A DNA stretch of 54,291 bases from Psychrobacillus lasiicapitis (GCF_006861795.1 NZ_VDGH01000017.1:1-54291), one strand, 5' to 3'. Shown: positions 35,862 to 46,467, numbered from the stretch's first letter. The notes: generated by a model from the letters alone, not told the origin. Translations and numbers: made by a program.

Positions 35862-38240
35862 TTGAAAACAATGTATGAGCAAGAGCAAAAAAGGGGTTTG
35901 TCTTTTAGAAGGGTAATAGAAGGTCTTCAAGCACGCAAAGTAGCTATTTCACTTACGGTTATCTTTTTTATTCTTTCGTTTTTCTTAGCACAAGTTGTAC
36001 TATTCGAAGCTTCCGTACCTTTTTTTCTTCCAATTTGGGCACTTGTTAGTTTACGTTATCCGCGTTTTCTTCCGTGGACAATTGCAGGAGCCTTACTGGG
36101 CAGTGTGACATTAGGGCTTGGACAAGTAGTGATCCATGCGTTACAAGCGCTTCTATTCCCTCTTTATTCGAAAAGAGTTTTAAAGAAAATCCCTGTGCCA
36201 ATCTTTGTTTTGATGGACGTCGTTATTATCCAGTCTATATGGCAATATGTTTCGTACAGTGGGAATGTCCCAGGTACCATTTGGTTGGCAATTGCTTATG
36301 AAGGAGTACTGGCTTTATTTATGACGATATTTTTGTTTCAACTTTTCCTTCCTATGCCAGACTTCATTCATAAAAGATGGACGGCCGAAAGAATGGGAGC
36401 GGCATTACTAATAGGAGCGCTAGTGTTAACGGGGATGTCTTCGTATATTTTCGGATATGTTTCTGTCCCGTTAATATTTACACACTTGGTTATTGCAGTA
36501 TCAGCGGCAGTAGGGGGTGTTCAACTTGCTACAGTAGTTGCAGTACTCGCAGGGACAGTGTTAAGTATTTCCAAGCTCAGTTTTAGTGGAATGATAGCTG
36601 TGTATGCATTAACCGGCTTTTTTGCAGGACTGCATAAGCCTTTTGGTAGGTTGTGGCAGGCGTTTGGTATGCTCGGAGCAACATTTTTCTTTATACTATA
36701 TGATCGAACTTTACCTTTAGATACTGTTTATATAGGTTCTCTCGTCACTGCTTCTTTATTGTTTTTTGTCATTCCATCTAGCTGGATCAAAACTTTAAAG
36801 GACCAACTATTTCCGGATACTTCAAATGTTCTTTTAAGAAGGCAAAAGTGGATGACGGAAAAAGTAAATCATCAACTTCAGGAATTTCAGCATTTTGTTG
36901 ACTTCATCACACGATTTATATCCGATCGGTTCGAACCAAAAGCGACCGCTCAGAAAGGACAATCCGCCCCTTTACCAATTTGCCAGGCTTGTTTTCGTTA
37001 CGAAACTTGCTGGGGAGAAAAGTCAAACGGAATGCCAGCATTGATGAAACAATGGGAGGATCAACCGAATAAGACGAGGTTCCATATCGAAAAGAAAATG
37101 CAGTACAAATGTATAAAGCCCGCCCAAATTATGAAAGAGCTAAAAGAGAAGGAAGCGAAAAAACAATTATCATATGAAATGCAGCATGGTAAAAAAATGT
37201 TCGCACTAAAACTTCGTGATATGGGGAATCATATGGGAGAGCTTATGAGTAATCTGGAAAATGATGTGACATTATATACTTCACATGAAGAAGAGATTAA
37301 ACAAAAGTTTCAGCAATGTAATATCCCGTACTTCCAAATTGATGTGCTCAATATCGAAATCGGGCAAATGGAAGTAGTGTGTTGCTTACCGATTGAGTCT
37401 AAGGCGAAAATGACTGGAGAAAGATTGGTATTACCAATTTTATATGACTTGTGGAAAGAGCCTTTCGAAATTACATCGATGAAAGAGATGCATCATCCTT
37501 ACGAGCATGTGCAAATGACTTGTAAATCCTCCGTACGCTTTGAGATAACGCATGATATTTATACATCTTCTAGTAGAAATACAATTTATTCAGGGGATGC
37601 ACATGCTGTGTTCCAACTTCATCCTGGTTTACTTGCGGTTATTTTATCAGATGGAATGGGGAATAATGTTGAGGCTCACCGAGAAAGCAGAAGAGTGATG
37701 CAATTTATGCGTGAATGTTTGAATAAAAAAATGGATCCGGAAACAACTATGCATACGCTGCATTACATGATGAGCTTGCAAGATGATACGGATAGTTATG
37801 CGACAGTGGATTTAGCATTAATTGACTTACAAAACGGAGAGCTGTGGTCATGGAAGGCGGGGAGCATGTCCACGTATTTAATCAGAGGCAATGAAATGCG
37901 TAAAATCGAAAGTCAGCATGTGCCATTTGGGTTTTTACCAACCTTTTCAATTGAGGCAAGAAAAGTGGATGTAAAAGATGGAGATGTATTAGTAATGCTT
38001 TCAGATGGCGTCTTTTCTGCAAATACATCCATCGAAAAACAAGAAATGTATTATAAAAAAATACTGCAAGATCCAACGATGAATGCAGAGCGCTTTGTAA
38101 AAACTCTAGAAGAAACTTACTCTTTACCGGGAGATGACCGAACCGTCATCTTCATGCAAGTGAAACACGCAGTTCCAGAATGGTCCATTTTTTCACCGCG
38201 CCAAGCAGCAAAATACCAAGAAAACATGGTACACTATTAA
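35862..38240 (+). CDS. spoIIE: Stage II sporulation protein E (PP2C phosphatase)
   Basis: This 792-aa bifunctional protein dephosphorylates SpoIIAA to free sigma-F in the forespore and binds FtsZ at the polar septum. The N-terminal third (about residues 28-310) carries about ten hydrophobic helices. A middle regulatory/oligomerisation region with a cysteine cluster (CQACFRYETCW) follows. The C-terminal PP2C domain has metal-binding LSDGMGNN near residue 597 and MLSDGVF near 713. The start is TTG, 8 nt after GGGGAGG. Slightly shorter than B. subtilis (827 aa). yabS and yabT, which I recall next in B. subtilis, are absent. Confidence 0.96.
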   Translation: MKTMYEQEQKRGLSFRRVIEGLQARKVAISLTVIFFILSFFLAQVVLFEASVPFFLPIWALVSLRYPRFLPWTIAGALLGSVTLGLGQVVIHALQALLFPLYSKRVLKKIPVPIFVLMDVVIIQSIWQYVSYSGNVPGTIWLAIAYEGVLALFMTIFLFQLFLPMPDFIHKRWTAERMGAALLIGALVLTGMSSYIFGYVSVPLIFTHLVIAVSAAVGGVQLATVVAVLAGTVLSISKLSFSGMIAVYALTGFFAGLHKPFGRLWQAFGMLGATFFFILYDRTLPLDTVYIGSLVTASLLFFVIPSSWIKTLKDQLFPDTSNVLLRRQKWMTEKVNHQLQEFQHFVDFITRFISDRFEPKATAQKGQSAPLPICQACFRYETCWGEKSNGMPALMKQWEDQPNKTRFHIEKKMQYKCIKPAQIMKELKEKEAKKQLSYEMQHGKKMFALKLRDMGNHMGELMSNLENDVTLYTSHEEEIKQKFQQCNIPYFQIDVLNIEIGQMEVVCCLPIESKAKMTGERLVLPILYDLWKEPFEITSMKEMHHPYEHVQMTCKSSVRFEITHDIYTSSSRNTIYSGDAHAVFQLHPGLLAVILSDGMGNNVEAHRESRRVMQFMRECLNKKMDPETTMHTLHYMMSLQDDTDSYATVDLALIDLQNGELWSWKAGSMSTYLIRGNEMRKIESQHVPFGFLPTFSIEARKVDVKDGDVLVMLSDGVFSANTSIEKQEMYYKKILQDPTMNAERFVKTLEETYSLPGDDRTVIFMQVKHAVPEWSIFSPRQAAKYQENMVHY

Positions 38241-38241
38241 G

Positions 38242-38260
38242 AAAAGCGGAAGCATCTAAG
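38242..38260. repeat. Reverse fragment of the short dispersed repeat
   Basis: GAAAAGCGGAAGC is the reverse complement of GCTTCCGCTTTTC in the ispE-upstream repeat. It lies in the 43-bp gap between spoIIE and tilS. Confidence 0.45.
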
Positions 38261-38283
38261 CAAAAAAGAAAAAAGGTGAAAAA

Positions 38284-39669
38284 ATGCATTCGTTCGTTCG
38301 GAAAGTAAAAGAATATATAGACAAGCATCAGCTTATAAAAGAAGGGGACCGTCTTCTCATTGCTTGCTCTGGCGGAGCAGATTCCTTAGCATTAGTTCAT
38401 GTTTTAAATAATTTAAAAGAAATATATCATGTCGAAATAGGAATTGCGCATGCAGATCATCAGTTAAGAGGAGAAGAATCAGCGGAAGATAGTAGATTTG
38501 TCGAACGATTCGCAGCAAATTTAAATATTCCATTTTTCGCAGCAACTCTGGAAGTGCCAAAAAGAGTTGCTGCAGAAGGTGGAAATGTACAAGTAATATG
38601 TCGAGAAGAGCGATATTCCTTTTTCGAAAAAACGATGAAAATCTTTCATTATACAAAGCTAGTCCTCGGTCATCATGCCGATGATCAAATTGAATCTGTC
38701 ATTATGTCACTGGCGAGAGGTTCTAATTCGTCCACAATTACAGGAATACCAAGGTCAAGACCTTTTTCAGAAGGTCACATTATCCGTCCATTTCTATGCA
38801 TAACAAAAAAAGAGATTTTCGAGTATATTCATCTCCATAAGCTATCATTTAGACATGATCCAAGCAATGATAAACATACATATACTAGGAATCGTATTCG
38901 TCATACTATTGTTCCGCTTTTAAAAGAAGAAAACCCTAATATAAGCGACAGTATCCACACATTTGTGGAGAAACAAAAGCAGGATGAGGAATTTCTTCAA
39001 AGCATGGCGAAACGAAAGTATGAACAGCTTGTGACAATTGATCAGGATGGCGTTTTTTTTCTAGATACAAAGTGCTTTATAGAAGTGCCCATCGCTTTAC
39101 AAAGAAGAGTGATTCTACTACTATTAAAGTATCTATACAAAAACTCCGAAATACTTCTTAATGATCACTTAATCGATTCCATTTTGGCTGCTTGTAATAA
39201 GCATGATGGCAATATCACCATTCATTTGCCTCAAGATTATTTCCTCGTACGTCATTACAATAAAGTTCAGTTTTCCTCTGGCAAACAACAACCTATCATT
39301 GCTAGGAATGTAGTAGAAGAGGACAGTTGGATTACTATTGGTGCTGGTTATTCCATCTATTTAACGAGAAATTTGACCGATGCTATTTCGGGTGAAAAAT
39401 GGTTTGTTCAACTAGAAAATGATTGCCTTCCATTGTTGATCCGTCAAAGAGAGGAAGGAGATCGAATCCAGATAAAAGGGATGAATTCTCCCAAAAAAAT
39501 ATCTCGGGTATTTATAGATGAAAAAATCTCAGCACAGGAAAGAAGAGAGTGGCCACTACTAGTAACATCGAAAAATGAAATTATAGCAGTAATTGGACTT
39601 CGTTATGGAGAAAGATTTTCAAAGAAACACTACTCGCAAAACTATGTCTTATACATAAAGCGAGACTAA
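38284..39669 (+). CDS. tilS: tRNA(Ile)-lysidine synthase
   Basis: This 461-aa enzyme converts C34 of tRNA-Ile(CAU) to lysidine. The PP-loop ATP motif SGGADSLAL lies near residues 30-38. HADHQLRGEES and LGHHADDQIES mark the active site, and C-terminal substrate-binding domains contain KISRVFIDEKI. The length is typical of the Gram-positive form. AAAAAAGGTG precedes the ATG. hpt follows after 19 nt; the tilS-hpt-ftsH order is conserved. Confidence 0.96.
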   Translation: MHSFVRKVKEYIDKHQLIKEGDRLLIACSGGADSLALVHVLNNLKEIYHVEIGIAHADHQLRGEESAEDSRFVERFAANLNIPFFAATLEVPKRVAAEGGNVQVICREERYSFFEKTMKIFHYTKLVLGHHADDQIESVIMSLARGSNSSTITGIPRSRPFSEGHIIRPFLCITKKEIFEYIHLHKLSFRHDPSNDKHTYTRNRIRHTIVPLLKEENPNISDSIHTFVEKQKQDEEFLQSMAKRKYEQLVTIDQDGVFFLDTKCFIEVPIALQRRVILLLLKYLYKNSEILLNDHLIDSILAACNKHDGNITIHLPQDYFLVRHYNKVQFSSGKQQPIIARNVVEEDSWITIGAGYSIYLTRNLTDAISGEKWFVQLENDCLPLLIRQREEGDRIQIKGMNSPKKISRVFIDEKISAQERREWPLLVTSKNEIIAVIGLRYGERFSKKHYSQNYVLYIKRD

Positions 39670-39688
39670 TTATTAGGGGGGACTATAT

Positions 39689-40231
39689 ATGTTAGAAAAA
39701 GACATACTAAAAGTTTTATTGACAGAAGAACAAATTGAAGAAAAAGTACGCGAACTAGGTGCAACATTAACAACAGAATACGAAGACAAGTTCCCACTAG
39801 CTATTGGTATCTTAAAAGGTGCAATGCCTTTTATGTCGGATTTAATGAAGCGTGTAGACACTTATATCGAAATGGACTATATGGATGTGTCTAGCTATGG
39901 AAATGCTACCGTTTCTTCAGGAGAAGTTAAAATTATTAAAGACTTAAACACTAGTGTGGAGGGGCGCGATATTTTAATTATTGAAGATATCATTGATAGT
40001 GGTATGACTTTGAGCTATCTAGTGGATCTATTTAAATATCGCAAAGCAAAATCGATTAAGTTAGTTACGTTGCTAGACAAACCTAGCGGAAGAAAAGTAG
40101 ACCTTAAAGCGGATTACGTAGGGTTTGAAGTACCGGATGCATTTGTTGTTGGATATGGGTTGGATTACGCAGAAAAATACCGTAATTTACCATATGTTGG
40201 CGTGCTAAAGAAAGAAGTTTATTCTTTTTAA
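39689..40231 (+). CDS. hpt: Hypoxanthine phosphoribosyltransferase
   Basis: This 180-aa purine salvage enzyme converts hypoxanthine and guanine with PRPP to IMP and GMP. The PRPP-binding motif [16 protein letters not shown] is near residue 95, with an upstream [10 protein letters not shown] flexible loop. GGGGGG precedes the ATG. In B. subtilis HprT associates with TilS and with FtsH expression; the same neighbours occur here. Confidence 0.96.
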   Translation: MLEKDILKVLLTEEQIEEKVRELGATLTTEYEDKFPLAIGILKGAMPFMSDLMKRVDTYIEMDYMDVSSYGNATVSSGEVKIIKDLNTSVEGRDILIIEDIIDSGMTLSYLVDLFKYRKAKSIKLVTLLDKPSGRKVDLKADYVGFEVPDAFVVGYGLDYAEKYRNLPYVGVLKKEVYSF

Positions 40232-40259
40232 AACAAATGATAAACTAAAAGGCTTTTCA

Positions 40260-40289
40260 TTGTACGTTAAAAAAATCGTGTGATAAGAT
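40260..40289 (+). promoter_or_regulatory. Possible ftsH promoter
   Basis: TTGTAC, 18-bp spacer, TAAGAT, 40 nt before the chosen ftsH start. Boxes are imperfect. Confidence 0.45.
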
Positions 40290-40329
40290 TATCTTTAGTT
40301 TTTCTGTTTACCTTGTGAGGAGGCTGGGA

Positions 40330-42330
40330 ATGAATCGAGCATTGCGCTACGCTATATTATACTTATTGATATTCTTTGTAATTGTTGGGATATTTGCGAC
40401 CTTTAATTCGGGCAATCAACCAACTAAAAATATTCGTTATGACGAATTTATGACTTCTCTTACGAATGGAGAAGTAACAAGCTTTAGTATGCAGCCTGAA
40501 CAAGGTGTTTATTTTGTTGAAGGTAAAATGAAGGGCTATAAAGAAGGGGAAACTTTCCTAACAAAGCTTCCATATAATTTTGAACAAGCACAAAGCAAAG
40601 TTTTATCGTTAGCGGAAACAAATGGAGTTCAAGTTGAAGTCATAGAAGCCCCGAAAACGAGTGGCTGGGTTCAATTTTTCACTGGATTGTTACCGTTTCT
40701 AATCATTATTATTTTATTCTTCTTCTTACTTAGTCAATCACAAGGCGGTGGTAACCGTGTGATGAACTTCGGTAAGAGTAAGGCAAAATTATATGATAAC
40801 GAAAAGAAAAAAGTAAGGTTTACAGATGTTGCTGGTGCAGATGAAGAAAAGGCTGAGCTAGTAGAAGTAGTAGATTTCTTAAAAGATCCACGTAAATTTG
40901 TGGAAATTGGAGCACGTATTCCAAAAGGGATTTTGTTAGTAGGTCCTCCAGGTACTGGTAAAACATTGCTTGCTCGTGCTGTTGCAGGAGAAGCTGGCGT
41001 ACCGTTCTTCTCTATTAGTGGATCGGATTTCGTGGAAATGTTTGTCGGTGTCGGTGCATCTCGTGTGCGTGACTTGTTCGAAAATGCGAAGAAGAATGCA
41101 CCATGTATTATTTTTATCGATGAAATTGATGCAGTAGGTCGTCAACGTGGAGCTGGTCTTGGTGGTGGTCACGATGAGCGTGAACAAACACTTAACCAAT
41201 TGCTAGTTGAAATGGATGGTTTCGGTGCAAACGAAGGTATTATTATCATCGCTGCAACGAACAGACCGGATATTTTAGACCCAGCACTTCTTCGTCCAGG
41301 TCGTTTTGACCGCCAAATTACAGTAGGTCGTCCAGATGTTAAAGGACGTGAAGCGGTACTTAAAGTACATGCTCGTAATAAACCGCTGGATGATTCAGTA
41401 GATTTAAAAGCAATTGCACAACGTACACCAGGTTTCTCTGGCGCAGATTTAGAAAACTTATTAAACGAAGCAGCTCTTGTTGCTGCTAGACGTAATAAGA
41501 AAAAAGTAGATATGAGTGATATTGATGAAGCAACAGACCGTGTCATTGCAGGTCCTGCTAAATCAGGTAAAGTCATTTCTAAAAAAGAACGCAATATTGT
41601 TGCATTCCATGAAGCAGGGCATGTGGTTATCGGACTAACACTAGATGATGCGGAAATCGTTCATAAAGTGACAATCGTTCCTCGTGGTCAAGCAGGTGGA
41701 TATGCGGTAATGTTACCAAAAGAAGACCGTTACTTCATGACTAAACCAGAGCTACTAGACAAAGTAGCAGGATTACTAGGCGGTCGTGTAGCAGAGGATA
41801 TTACATTTGGAGAAGTATCTACTGGTGCACATAATGACTTCCAACGTGCTACTGGTATTGTAAGAAGCATGGTTACAGAATATGGTATGAGTGACAAACT
41901 TGGTCCAATGCAATTCGGTCAAGCACAAGGAGGAAATGTCTTCCTTGGTCGTGACTTTAACTCGGAGCAAAACTACTCGGATAAGATTGCATATGAAATT
42001 GACCAAGAAATGCAAACAATGATTAAAGAGCAATACGAACGTACAAAACAGATTTTAACGGAAAGACGCGAATTATTAAACTTAATCGCCAATACGTTAT
42101 TAGAAGTTGAGACACTCGATGCAGCTCAAATCAAGCATTTAGAAGAGCATGGAACGCTTCCTGAGAGACCTTATGAACAAGCGAACAAAGAAGCGGAAGT
42201 GAATCTTAAAAAAGAAGAATCAACTGAATCGGTAGGAGCTCCTGCAGATCCGTCTACTGGCGACTTGCCGAAAGAAGAAGGCCCTGCGAGCATACCAGAT
42301 AACGCGATTCAAGAAGAACGTAGAGATTAA
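40330..42330 (+). CDS. ftsH: ATP-dependent zinc metalloprotease FtsH
   Basis: This 666-aa membrane AAA+ protease degrades misfolded membrane proteins and regulators. It has two membrane segments (about residues 4-24 and 113-135) with an extracytoplasmic domain between. Walker A GPPGTGKT is near residue 205, Walker [12 protein letters not shown] follows, the SRH is in [18 protein letters not shown], and the zinc site HEAGH is near 427. The C-terminal tail is acidic and variable. I chose the ATG at 40330, 6 nt after GAGGAGG; the GTG at 40315 overlaps the ribosome site. Confidence 0.97.
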   Translation: MNRALRYAILYLLIFFVIVGIFATFNSGNQPTKNIRYDEFMTSLTNGEVTSFSMQPEQGVYFVEGKMKGYKEGETFLTKLPYNFEQAQSKVLSLAETNGVQVEVIEAPKTSGWVQFFTGLLPFLIIIILFFFLLSQSQGGGNRVMNFGKSKAKLYDNEKKKVRFTDVAGADEEKAELVEVVDFLKDPRKFVEIGARIPKGILLVGPPGTGKTLLARAVAGEAGVPFFSISGSDFVEMFVGVGASRVRDLFENAKKNAPCIIFIDEIDAVGRQRGAGLGGGHDEREQTLNQLLVEMDGFGANEGIIIIAATNRPDILDPALLRPGRFDRQITVGRPDVKGREAVLKVHARNKPLDDSVDLKAIAQRTPGFSGADLENLLNEAALVAARRNKKKVDMSDIDEATDRVIAGPAKSGKVISKKERNIVAFHEAGHVVIGLTLDDAEIVHKVTIVPRGQAGGYAVMLPKEDRYFMTKPELLDKVAGLLGGRVAEDITFGEVSTGAHNDFQRATGIVRSMVTEYGMSDKLGPMQFGQAQGGNVFLGRDFNSEQNYSDKIAYEIDQEMQTMIKEQYERTKQILTERRELLNLIANTLLEVETLDAAQIKHLEEHGTLPERPYEQANKEAEVNLKKEESTESVGAPADPSTGDLPKEEGPASIPDNAIQEERRD

Positions 42331-42337
42331 TAGAATG

Positions 42338-42382
42338 GAAAAGCTGATTGCCCACCGCTATGTGCGAGGCAATCAGCTTTTT
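42338..42382 (+). terminator. Terminator after ftsH
   Basis: AAAAGCTGATTGCC pairs with GGCAATCAGCTTTTT around a roughly 14-nt loop. Confidence 0.92.
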
Positions 42383-42423
42383 CTTGCTTTAGAAACTTCC
42401 ACAATATAAGATATTTCACTGTT

Positions 42424-42550
42424 TAGGGAATCTGCGTCGTAAAGAGATACGGCAAAGGCAATTGATTTCTGCTCCAGGCGGACGGCGTCCACCCTGTAGC
42501 GAAAATCCCAGCGGACTCTTCATTCAATTCACTACCGCGCAGTTTCCCTA
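42424..42550. mobile_element. TIR-bounded element, copy D (collapsed)
   Basis: 127 bp. TIRs are TAGGGAATCTGCGTCGTA (42424-42441) and TACCGCGCAGTTTCCCTA (42533-42550). Only the outer tips of the two arms remain (GCTCCAGGCGGACG joined to GCGTCCACCCTGTAGC), now forming a short inverted repeat. It is a deletion form of the larger copies, with both ends kept. It occupies the ftsH-coaX gap; no gene is visible there. Confidence 0.75.
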
Positions 42551-42614
42551 TAATACGCAATATACTATTCGGTATTCTTCTTTGTTGGTAGGGATTGGCC
42601 AGGCTCATGTGCTT

Positions 42615-42642
42615 TTGTTCTTGTTACCATATATGGTATGAT
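42615..42642 (+). promoter_or_regulatory. coaX promoter with a palindrome in the spacer
   Basis: TTGTTC (42615-42620), 16-bp spacer, TATGAT (42637-42642). The 14-bp perfect palindrome TACCATATATGGTA (42625-42638) fills the spacer and enters the -10, a possible operator. Confidence 0.6.
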
Positions 42643-42679
42643 GTTTTGGAAAACTTACTAGAGAGTTGGGGCAAGTCAG

Positions 42680-43462
42680 ATGATACTTGTGTTAGATACA
42701 GGGAATACAAACATTGTTTTAGGGGTATACGAAAATGATGTATTAATTCATCATTGGCGGATGGAAACGGATCGTCTGAAAACAGAGGACGAATATGGGA
42801 TGCAAGTAAAGGCGTTATTTTCACATGCAAATATTGCTTTTGAGCAAATAGAAGGAATTATCATTTCTTCTGTAGTCCCACCAATTATGTTTTCTTTAGA
42901 GGCGATGTGCAAAAAGTACTTTGGTATAAAACCATTAGTAGTAGGTCCCGGTGTTAAAACGGGCTTAAATATTAAATATGAAAATCCTCGAGAAGTGGGA
43001 GCAGATCGAATTGTAAATGCAGTTGCAGCCATACATGAATATGGTGTGCCACTTATTATTGTAGACTTTGGAACCGCAACAACCTATTGTTATGTTAACG
43101 AAAAAGGAGACTATATGGGTGGTGCTATTGCTCCGGGTATCGGTATATCAACAGAAGCATTATTTACAAAAGCCAGTAAGCTTCCTCGAATTGAACTAAC
43201 AAGACCGGAACACATTATCGGGAAAAATACTGTATCGGCTATGCAAGCAGGTATTGTATATGGTTACGTAGGACAAGTCGAGGGTGTCGTGAATCGCATG
43301 AAAAAAGTCTCGAAAAAAGCCCCTAAAGTTATCGCGACAGGTGGCATGGCTACATTGATCGGCGAGGAAACAACCGTAATAGACGTTATCGATCCTTTTC
43401 TAACGTTAAAAGGATTGTATTTAATATATCAACGAAATATAGATGAAAGAGGTATGAGATAA
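42680..43462 (+). CDS. coaX: Type III pantothenate kinase
   Basis: This 260-aa ASKHA-fold kinase begins coenzyme A synthesis. It has the phosphate-1 motif [11 protein letters not shown] at the N-terminus, phosphate-2 [11 protein letters not shown] near residue 120 and [11 protein letters not shown]. The length matches the family. GGGGCAAG lies before the ATG; the ribosome site is not a strong one. hslO starts at the next base after its stop codon, so the two are co-translated. Confidence 0.96.
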   Translation: MILVLDTGNTNIVLGVYENDVLIHHWRMETDRLKTEDEYGMQVKALFSHANIAFEQIEGIIISSVVPPIMFSLEAMCKKYFGIKPLVVGPGVKTGLNIKYENPREVGADRIVNAVAAIHEYGVPLIIVDFGTATTYCYVNEKGDYMGGAIAPGIGISTEALFTKASKLPRIELTRPEHIIGKNTVSAMQAGIVYGYVGQVEGVVNRMKKVSKKAPKVIATGGMATLIGEETTVIDVIDPFLTLKGLYLIYQRNIDERGMR

Positions 43463-44344
43463 ATGAATGATTATTTAGTAAGAGCATTAGCTTTTGAAGG
43501 AAGCGTTCGTGCATTTGCTGTTCGGACAACAGACACAGTGGGAGAAGCGCAACGTCGTCATGAAACATGGCCAACAGCATCAGCTGCTCTCGGAAGATCG
43601 ATGACCGCTACTGTAATGATGGGTGCAATGTTAAAAGGTGAGGACAAGCTTACCGTCAAAGTAGAGGGAAATGGTCCAATTGGTCCTATGATTATTGATA
43701 GTAATGCAAAAGGGGAAGTACGAGGATATGTTACGAACCCACAAACACATTTTGATTTGAATGAAAAAGGAAAGTTAGACGTTCGTCGTGCAGTAGGAAC
43801 GGAAGGTACACTTACAACAGTTAAAGATTTAGGGATGAGAGATTTCTTTACGGGGCAAGTACCGATTACTTCTGGTGAAATTGCAGAGGACTTTACGTAT
43901 TATTTTGCTGTATCGGAACAAGTGCCTTCTTCTGTTGGACTCGGAGTTTTAGTTAACCCAGATAACACGATTTTAGCTGCTGGTGGATTTATTATTCAAT
44001 TAATGCCGGGTGCAGATGATGAAACAATCACTATTATTGAAGAACATTTAAACAAAATGGAGCCAGTATCAAAGCTAATAGAAAAAGGATTAACTCCTGA
44101 GGAATTACTATTTGAGATTTTAGGGAAAGAAAATGTGCAAATTTTAAGTACTATGCCAGTTGCATTTGAGTGTAATTGCTCTAAAGAAAGATTTGGAAGT
44201 GCAATTATTAGTTTGGGTGAGAGCGAAATTCGTGAAATGATTGCAGAAGACGGAGGTGCAGAAGCACATTGTCATTTCTGTATGGAAAAATACAATTACT
44301 CAGTAGACGAATTGGAGTCATTTATCGATGAAATCAACTCGTAA
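43463..44344 (+). CDS. hslO: Redox-regulated chaperone Hsp33
   Basis: This 293-aa holdase is switched on by oxidation and unfolding of its zinc centre. The N-terminal domain (about 1-180) contains [18 protein letters not shown] linker leads to a C-terminal four-cysteine zinc site, CNCS near residue 237 and CHFC near 269, as in the family. AGAGG lies upstream in the coaX end. The 3' end overlaps the PrsA-like gene by 17 nt, giving a coaX-hslO-yacD operon. Confidence 0.96.
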   Translation: MNDYLVRALAFEGSVRAFAVRTTDTVGEAQRRHETWPTASAALGRSMTATVMMGAMLKGEDKLTVKVEGNGPIGPMIIDSNAKGEVRGYVTNPQTHFDLNEKGKLDVRRAVGTEGTLTTVKDLGMRDFFTGQVPITSGEIAEDFTYYFAVSEQVPSSVGLGVLVNPDNTILAAGGFIIQLMPGADDETITIIEEHLNKMEPVSKLIEKGLTPEELLFEILGKENVQILSTMPVAFECNCSKERFGSAIISLGESEIREMIAEDGGAEAHCHFCMEKYNYSVDELESFIDEINS

Positions 44345-45260
44345 TAACGAAGATTTCCAACCGAAACGACGTTTAAAAACGAAACCAGTACTTCTTGTGC
44401 TCGGCATCTTATTACTTGGGAATTTACTATGGTTCATCGCCTGGTTAATACCGAATGATAAGACTGTTAGTGAGACGGAAGAAGAAGTCGCTTCCGTGAA
44501 TGGGAAAGCTATTACGAAAAATCAGTGGATGGCTGAAATGGAATCGATGTATGGAAAAGAAGTTTTATTAGATATGGTAAATACAGAAGTCATGGAAGCT
44601 GCAGCTGAAAAAAACAATATTAAAGTAAGCGATGCAGAAATAGACTTGGAACTTGCACTTATTCGTTCAACTCAAGAAGGGGGAGACACATCATTTCAAT
44701 CATTCGATGAAGAGGTGATGCGTAAAAAGGTTCGTGCGAGGTTAATATTAGAAAAAGTACTAGCGAAAGATATTGTTATTAAGGATGCTGACATAAAAGC
44801 ATTTTATGAGAACAATAAAAACTTATATAATATACCAACTTCTTATCGTACAAGTGTTATTTATAGTTCAACTGAAGCTGAAGCGAAAGAAGTATTAAAG
44901 GAACTGAAAAACGGTTCTTCTTTTGAAGGATTAGCAAGAGAACGCTCCTCTGATGTGAGCTCAGCTAGTTTAGGTGGGGATATCGGCTATGTTGTAGAAG
45001 GCGCTGAAACAATAGACGAAGCATTGGGGAAAGCTCTACCGAAAATAGATGTGGGTAAATGGAGCGATGTTATATCGTTAAAGGATGGTCGCTTTGCAGT
45101 TGTGCAAGTAAATAGCGTGTTCAAGGGACAGTCTTTTTCGTTTTCTGATGTAGAAGACCATATCCGTAGAGAACTTGCATTAGATCAATTGCCACAATCA
45201 GTCACACAAGAAGCATTTTGGGAAGAATTTGATGCCGATTGGTTTTATAGTGAGAAATAA
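44328..45260 (+). CDS. yacD: PrsA/SurA-like membrane-anchored peptidyl-prolyl isomerase (YacD)
   Basis: This 310-aa protein has a basic N-terminus, a hydrophobic anchor (about residues 20-40, without a lipobox cysteine) and a SurA_N-like helical region. This is followed by a parvulin domain (about 165-265: [20 protein letters not shown] ... [12 protein letters not shown]). It probably helps fold secreted proteins at the membrane surface. It starts inside hslO. Unlike PrsA it is not a lipoprotein by sequence. Named by synteny with B. subtilis yacD. Confidence 0.88.
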   Translation: MKSTRNNEDFQPKRRLKTKPVLLVLGILLLGNLLWFIAWLIPNDKTVSETEEEVASVNGKAITKNQWMAEMESMYGKEVLLDMVNTEVMEAAAEKNNIKVSDAEIDLELALIRSTQEGGDTSFQSFDEEVMRKKVRARLILEKVLAKDIVIKDADIKAFYENNKNLYNIPTSYRTSVIYSSTEAEAKEVLKELKNGSSFEGLARERSSDVSSASLGGDIGYVVEGAETIDEALGKALPKIDVGKWSDVISLKDGRFAVVQVNSVFKGQSFSFSDVEDHIRRELALDQLPQSVTQEAFWEEFDADWFYSEK

Positions 45261-45293
45261 AAGCATACTCTAAGGAGTGTGCTTTTATTTTTA
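45259..45293 (+). terminator. Terminator after yacD
   Basis: AAAAGCATACTC pairs with GGAGTGTGCTTTT (one G-U) around TAA, followed by ATTTTT. Confidence 0.9.
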
Positions 45294-45302
45294 CTACGAT
45301 TA

Positions 45303-45332
45303 TTGACAATACATCTCTAACATTGGTATGAT
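45303..45332 (+). promoter_or_regulatory. cysK promoter
   Basis: TTGACA, 18-bp spacer, TATGAT, 46 nt before the cysK start. No S-box or T-box leader; I could not assign a CymR site with confidence. Confidence 0.72.
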
Positions 45333-45378
45333 TAAGAAAATAAAACCTATTAACTAAGTAGGGATTAGGAGTGGAACT

Positions 45379-46302
45379 ATGACGAAGTTAGCACAATCCG
45401 TATTAGACTTAATTGGAAAAACACCGATCGTAAAATTAAACAGAGTTACCAATCCAGAAGATGCAGAAGTATATGTAAAACTAGAATACTTCAATCCTGG
45501 GAGTAGTGTAAAAGACCGCATTGCGTTTGCAATGATCGAAGCGGCAGAAAAAGCAGGGAATTTAAAAGAGGGCAGCACAATCATTGAACCAACTAGTGGT
45601 AACACAGGAATAGGACTAGCGATGATCGCAGCAGCGAAAGGATATAAAGCAGTACTAGTAATGCCAGATACAATGAGCTTAGAGCGTAGAAATCTACTTC
45701 GTGCATATGGAGCAGAACTAGTATTAACACCTGGAGCAGATGGTATGAAAGGTGCAATTGCTAAATCGGAAGAGTTGGCAAATGAAAATGGGTGGTTTAT
45801 GCCACAACAATTCAATAATGAGGCAAATCCAGAAATCCATCGTTTAACTACAGGACCTGAAATTGCAGAAGCGTTTGACGAATTACACGGATTTGTATCA
45901 GGAATTGGAACTGGTGGAACGATCACTGGAGCTGGTGGCGTATTAAAAGAAAAATTCCCTGATATTCAAGTCGTTGCAGTAGAACCAAAAGATTCAAACG
46001 TATTATCTGGTGGTAAACCAGGTCCACATAAAATCCAAGGAATTGGAGCTGGATTTGTTCCAAAGGTATTGGATACAGAGTTATACGATTCTATTACGCA
46101 AGTATCCAACGAGGATGCATACGAAACTTCTCGCGAAGTTGCAAAATCAGAAGGAATTTTAGGTGGAGTTTCTGCGGGAGCAGCTATTTACGCGGCGCTT
46201 CAACTTGCAAAAGAACTTGGTAAAGGTAAAAAAGTAGTCGCAATTATCCCTGACAACGGTGAACGTTATTTAAGTACTCCGTTATACCAATTCGAAGATT
46301 AA
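45379..46302 (+). CDS. cysK: Cysteine synthase A (O-acetylserine sulfhydrylase)
   Basis: This 307-aa PLP enzyme makes cysteine from O-acetylserine and sulfide. The PLP lysine is K45 in [11 protein letters not shown], the substrate loop is PTSGNTGIG near residues 70-78, and the phosphate cup [10 protein letters not shown] is near 175. The C-terminus [12 protein letters not shown] is conserved. GGAGTGG precedes the ATG. A single gene with its own promoter; its terminator probably lies beyond the repeat that follows. Confidence 0.97.
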   Translation: MTKLAQSVLDLIGKTPIVKLNRVTNPEDAEVYVKLEYFNPGSSVKDRIAFAMIEAAEKAGNLKEGSTIIEPTSGNTGIGLAMIAAAKGYKAVLVMPDTMSLERRNLLRAYGAELVLTPGADGMKGAIAKSEELANENGWFMPQQFNNEANPEIHRLTTGPEIAEAFDELHGFVSGIGTGGTITGAGGVLKEKFPDIQVVAVEPKDSNVLSGGKPGPHKIQGIGAGFVPKVLDTELYDSITQVSNEDAYETSREVAKSEGILGGVSAGAAIYAALQLAKELGKGKKVVAIIPDNGERYLSTPLYQFED

Positions 46303-46308
46303 TAAAGT

Positions 46309-46424
46309 AAAACTTCAATCAGTGGGGGTTTTCCGACGTACAGAACGTGCTAGTGCGGACGTCGCGCATTTAGTCCGCTTTCCCCCACTGATTGTTAGTT
46401 GAGGCCCGTTAATGCGGAATAAAT
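46309..46424. repeat. Dyad repeat family 2, copy 2 (short form)
   Basis: An 11-bp perfect dyad ATCAGTGGGGG (46318-46328) / CCCCCACTGAT (46382-46392) encloses GCGGAC/GTCCGC. The flank TTAGTTGAGGCCC and GTTAATGCGG matches copy 1 at 10922. This copy lacks the hairpin insertions of copy 1 and so shows the likely ancestral form. Confidence 0.75.
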
Positions 46425-46430
46425 AAAACT

Positions 46431-46467
46431 AGAGAGGAGGCAATTATTGCTTTCTCTCTTTTTTTTG
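46431..46467 (+). terminator. Terminator between cysK and pabB
   Basis: AGAGAGGAGGCAAT pairs with ATTGCTTTCTCTCT (G-U allowed), followed by a T-run of more than six. Confidence 0.82.

Noticed and set aside
41169..41594. 141-codon antisense open frame within ftsH, and similar ones in yabE, cysK (45354-45926) and folP (49378-49932)
   Set aside because: They are antisense shadows of strongly conserved genes with no promoter, ribosome site or recognisable protein family.
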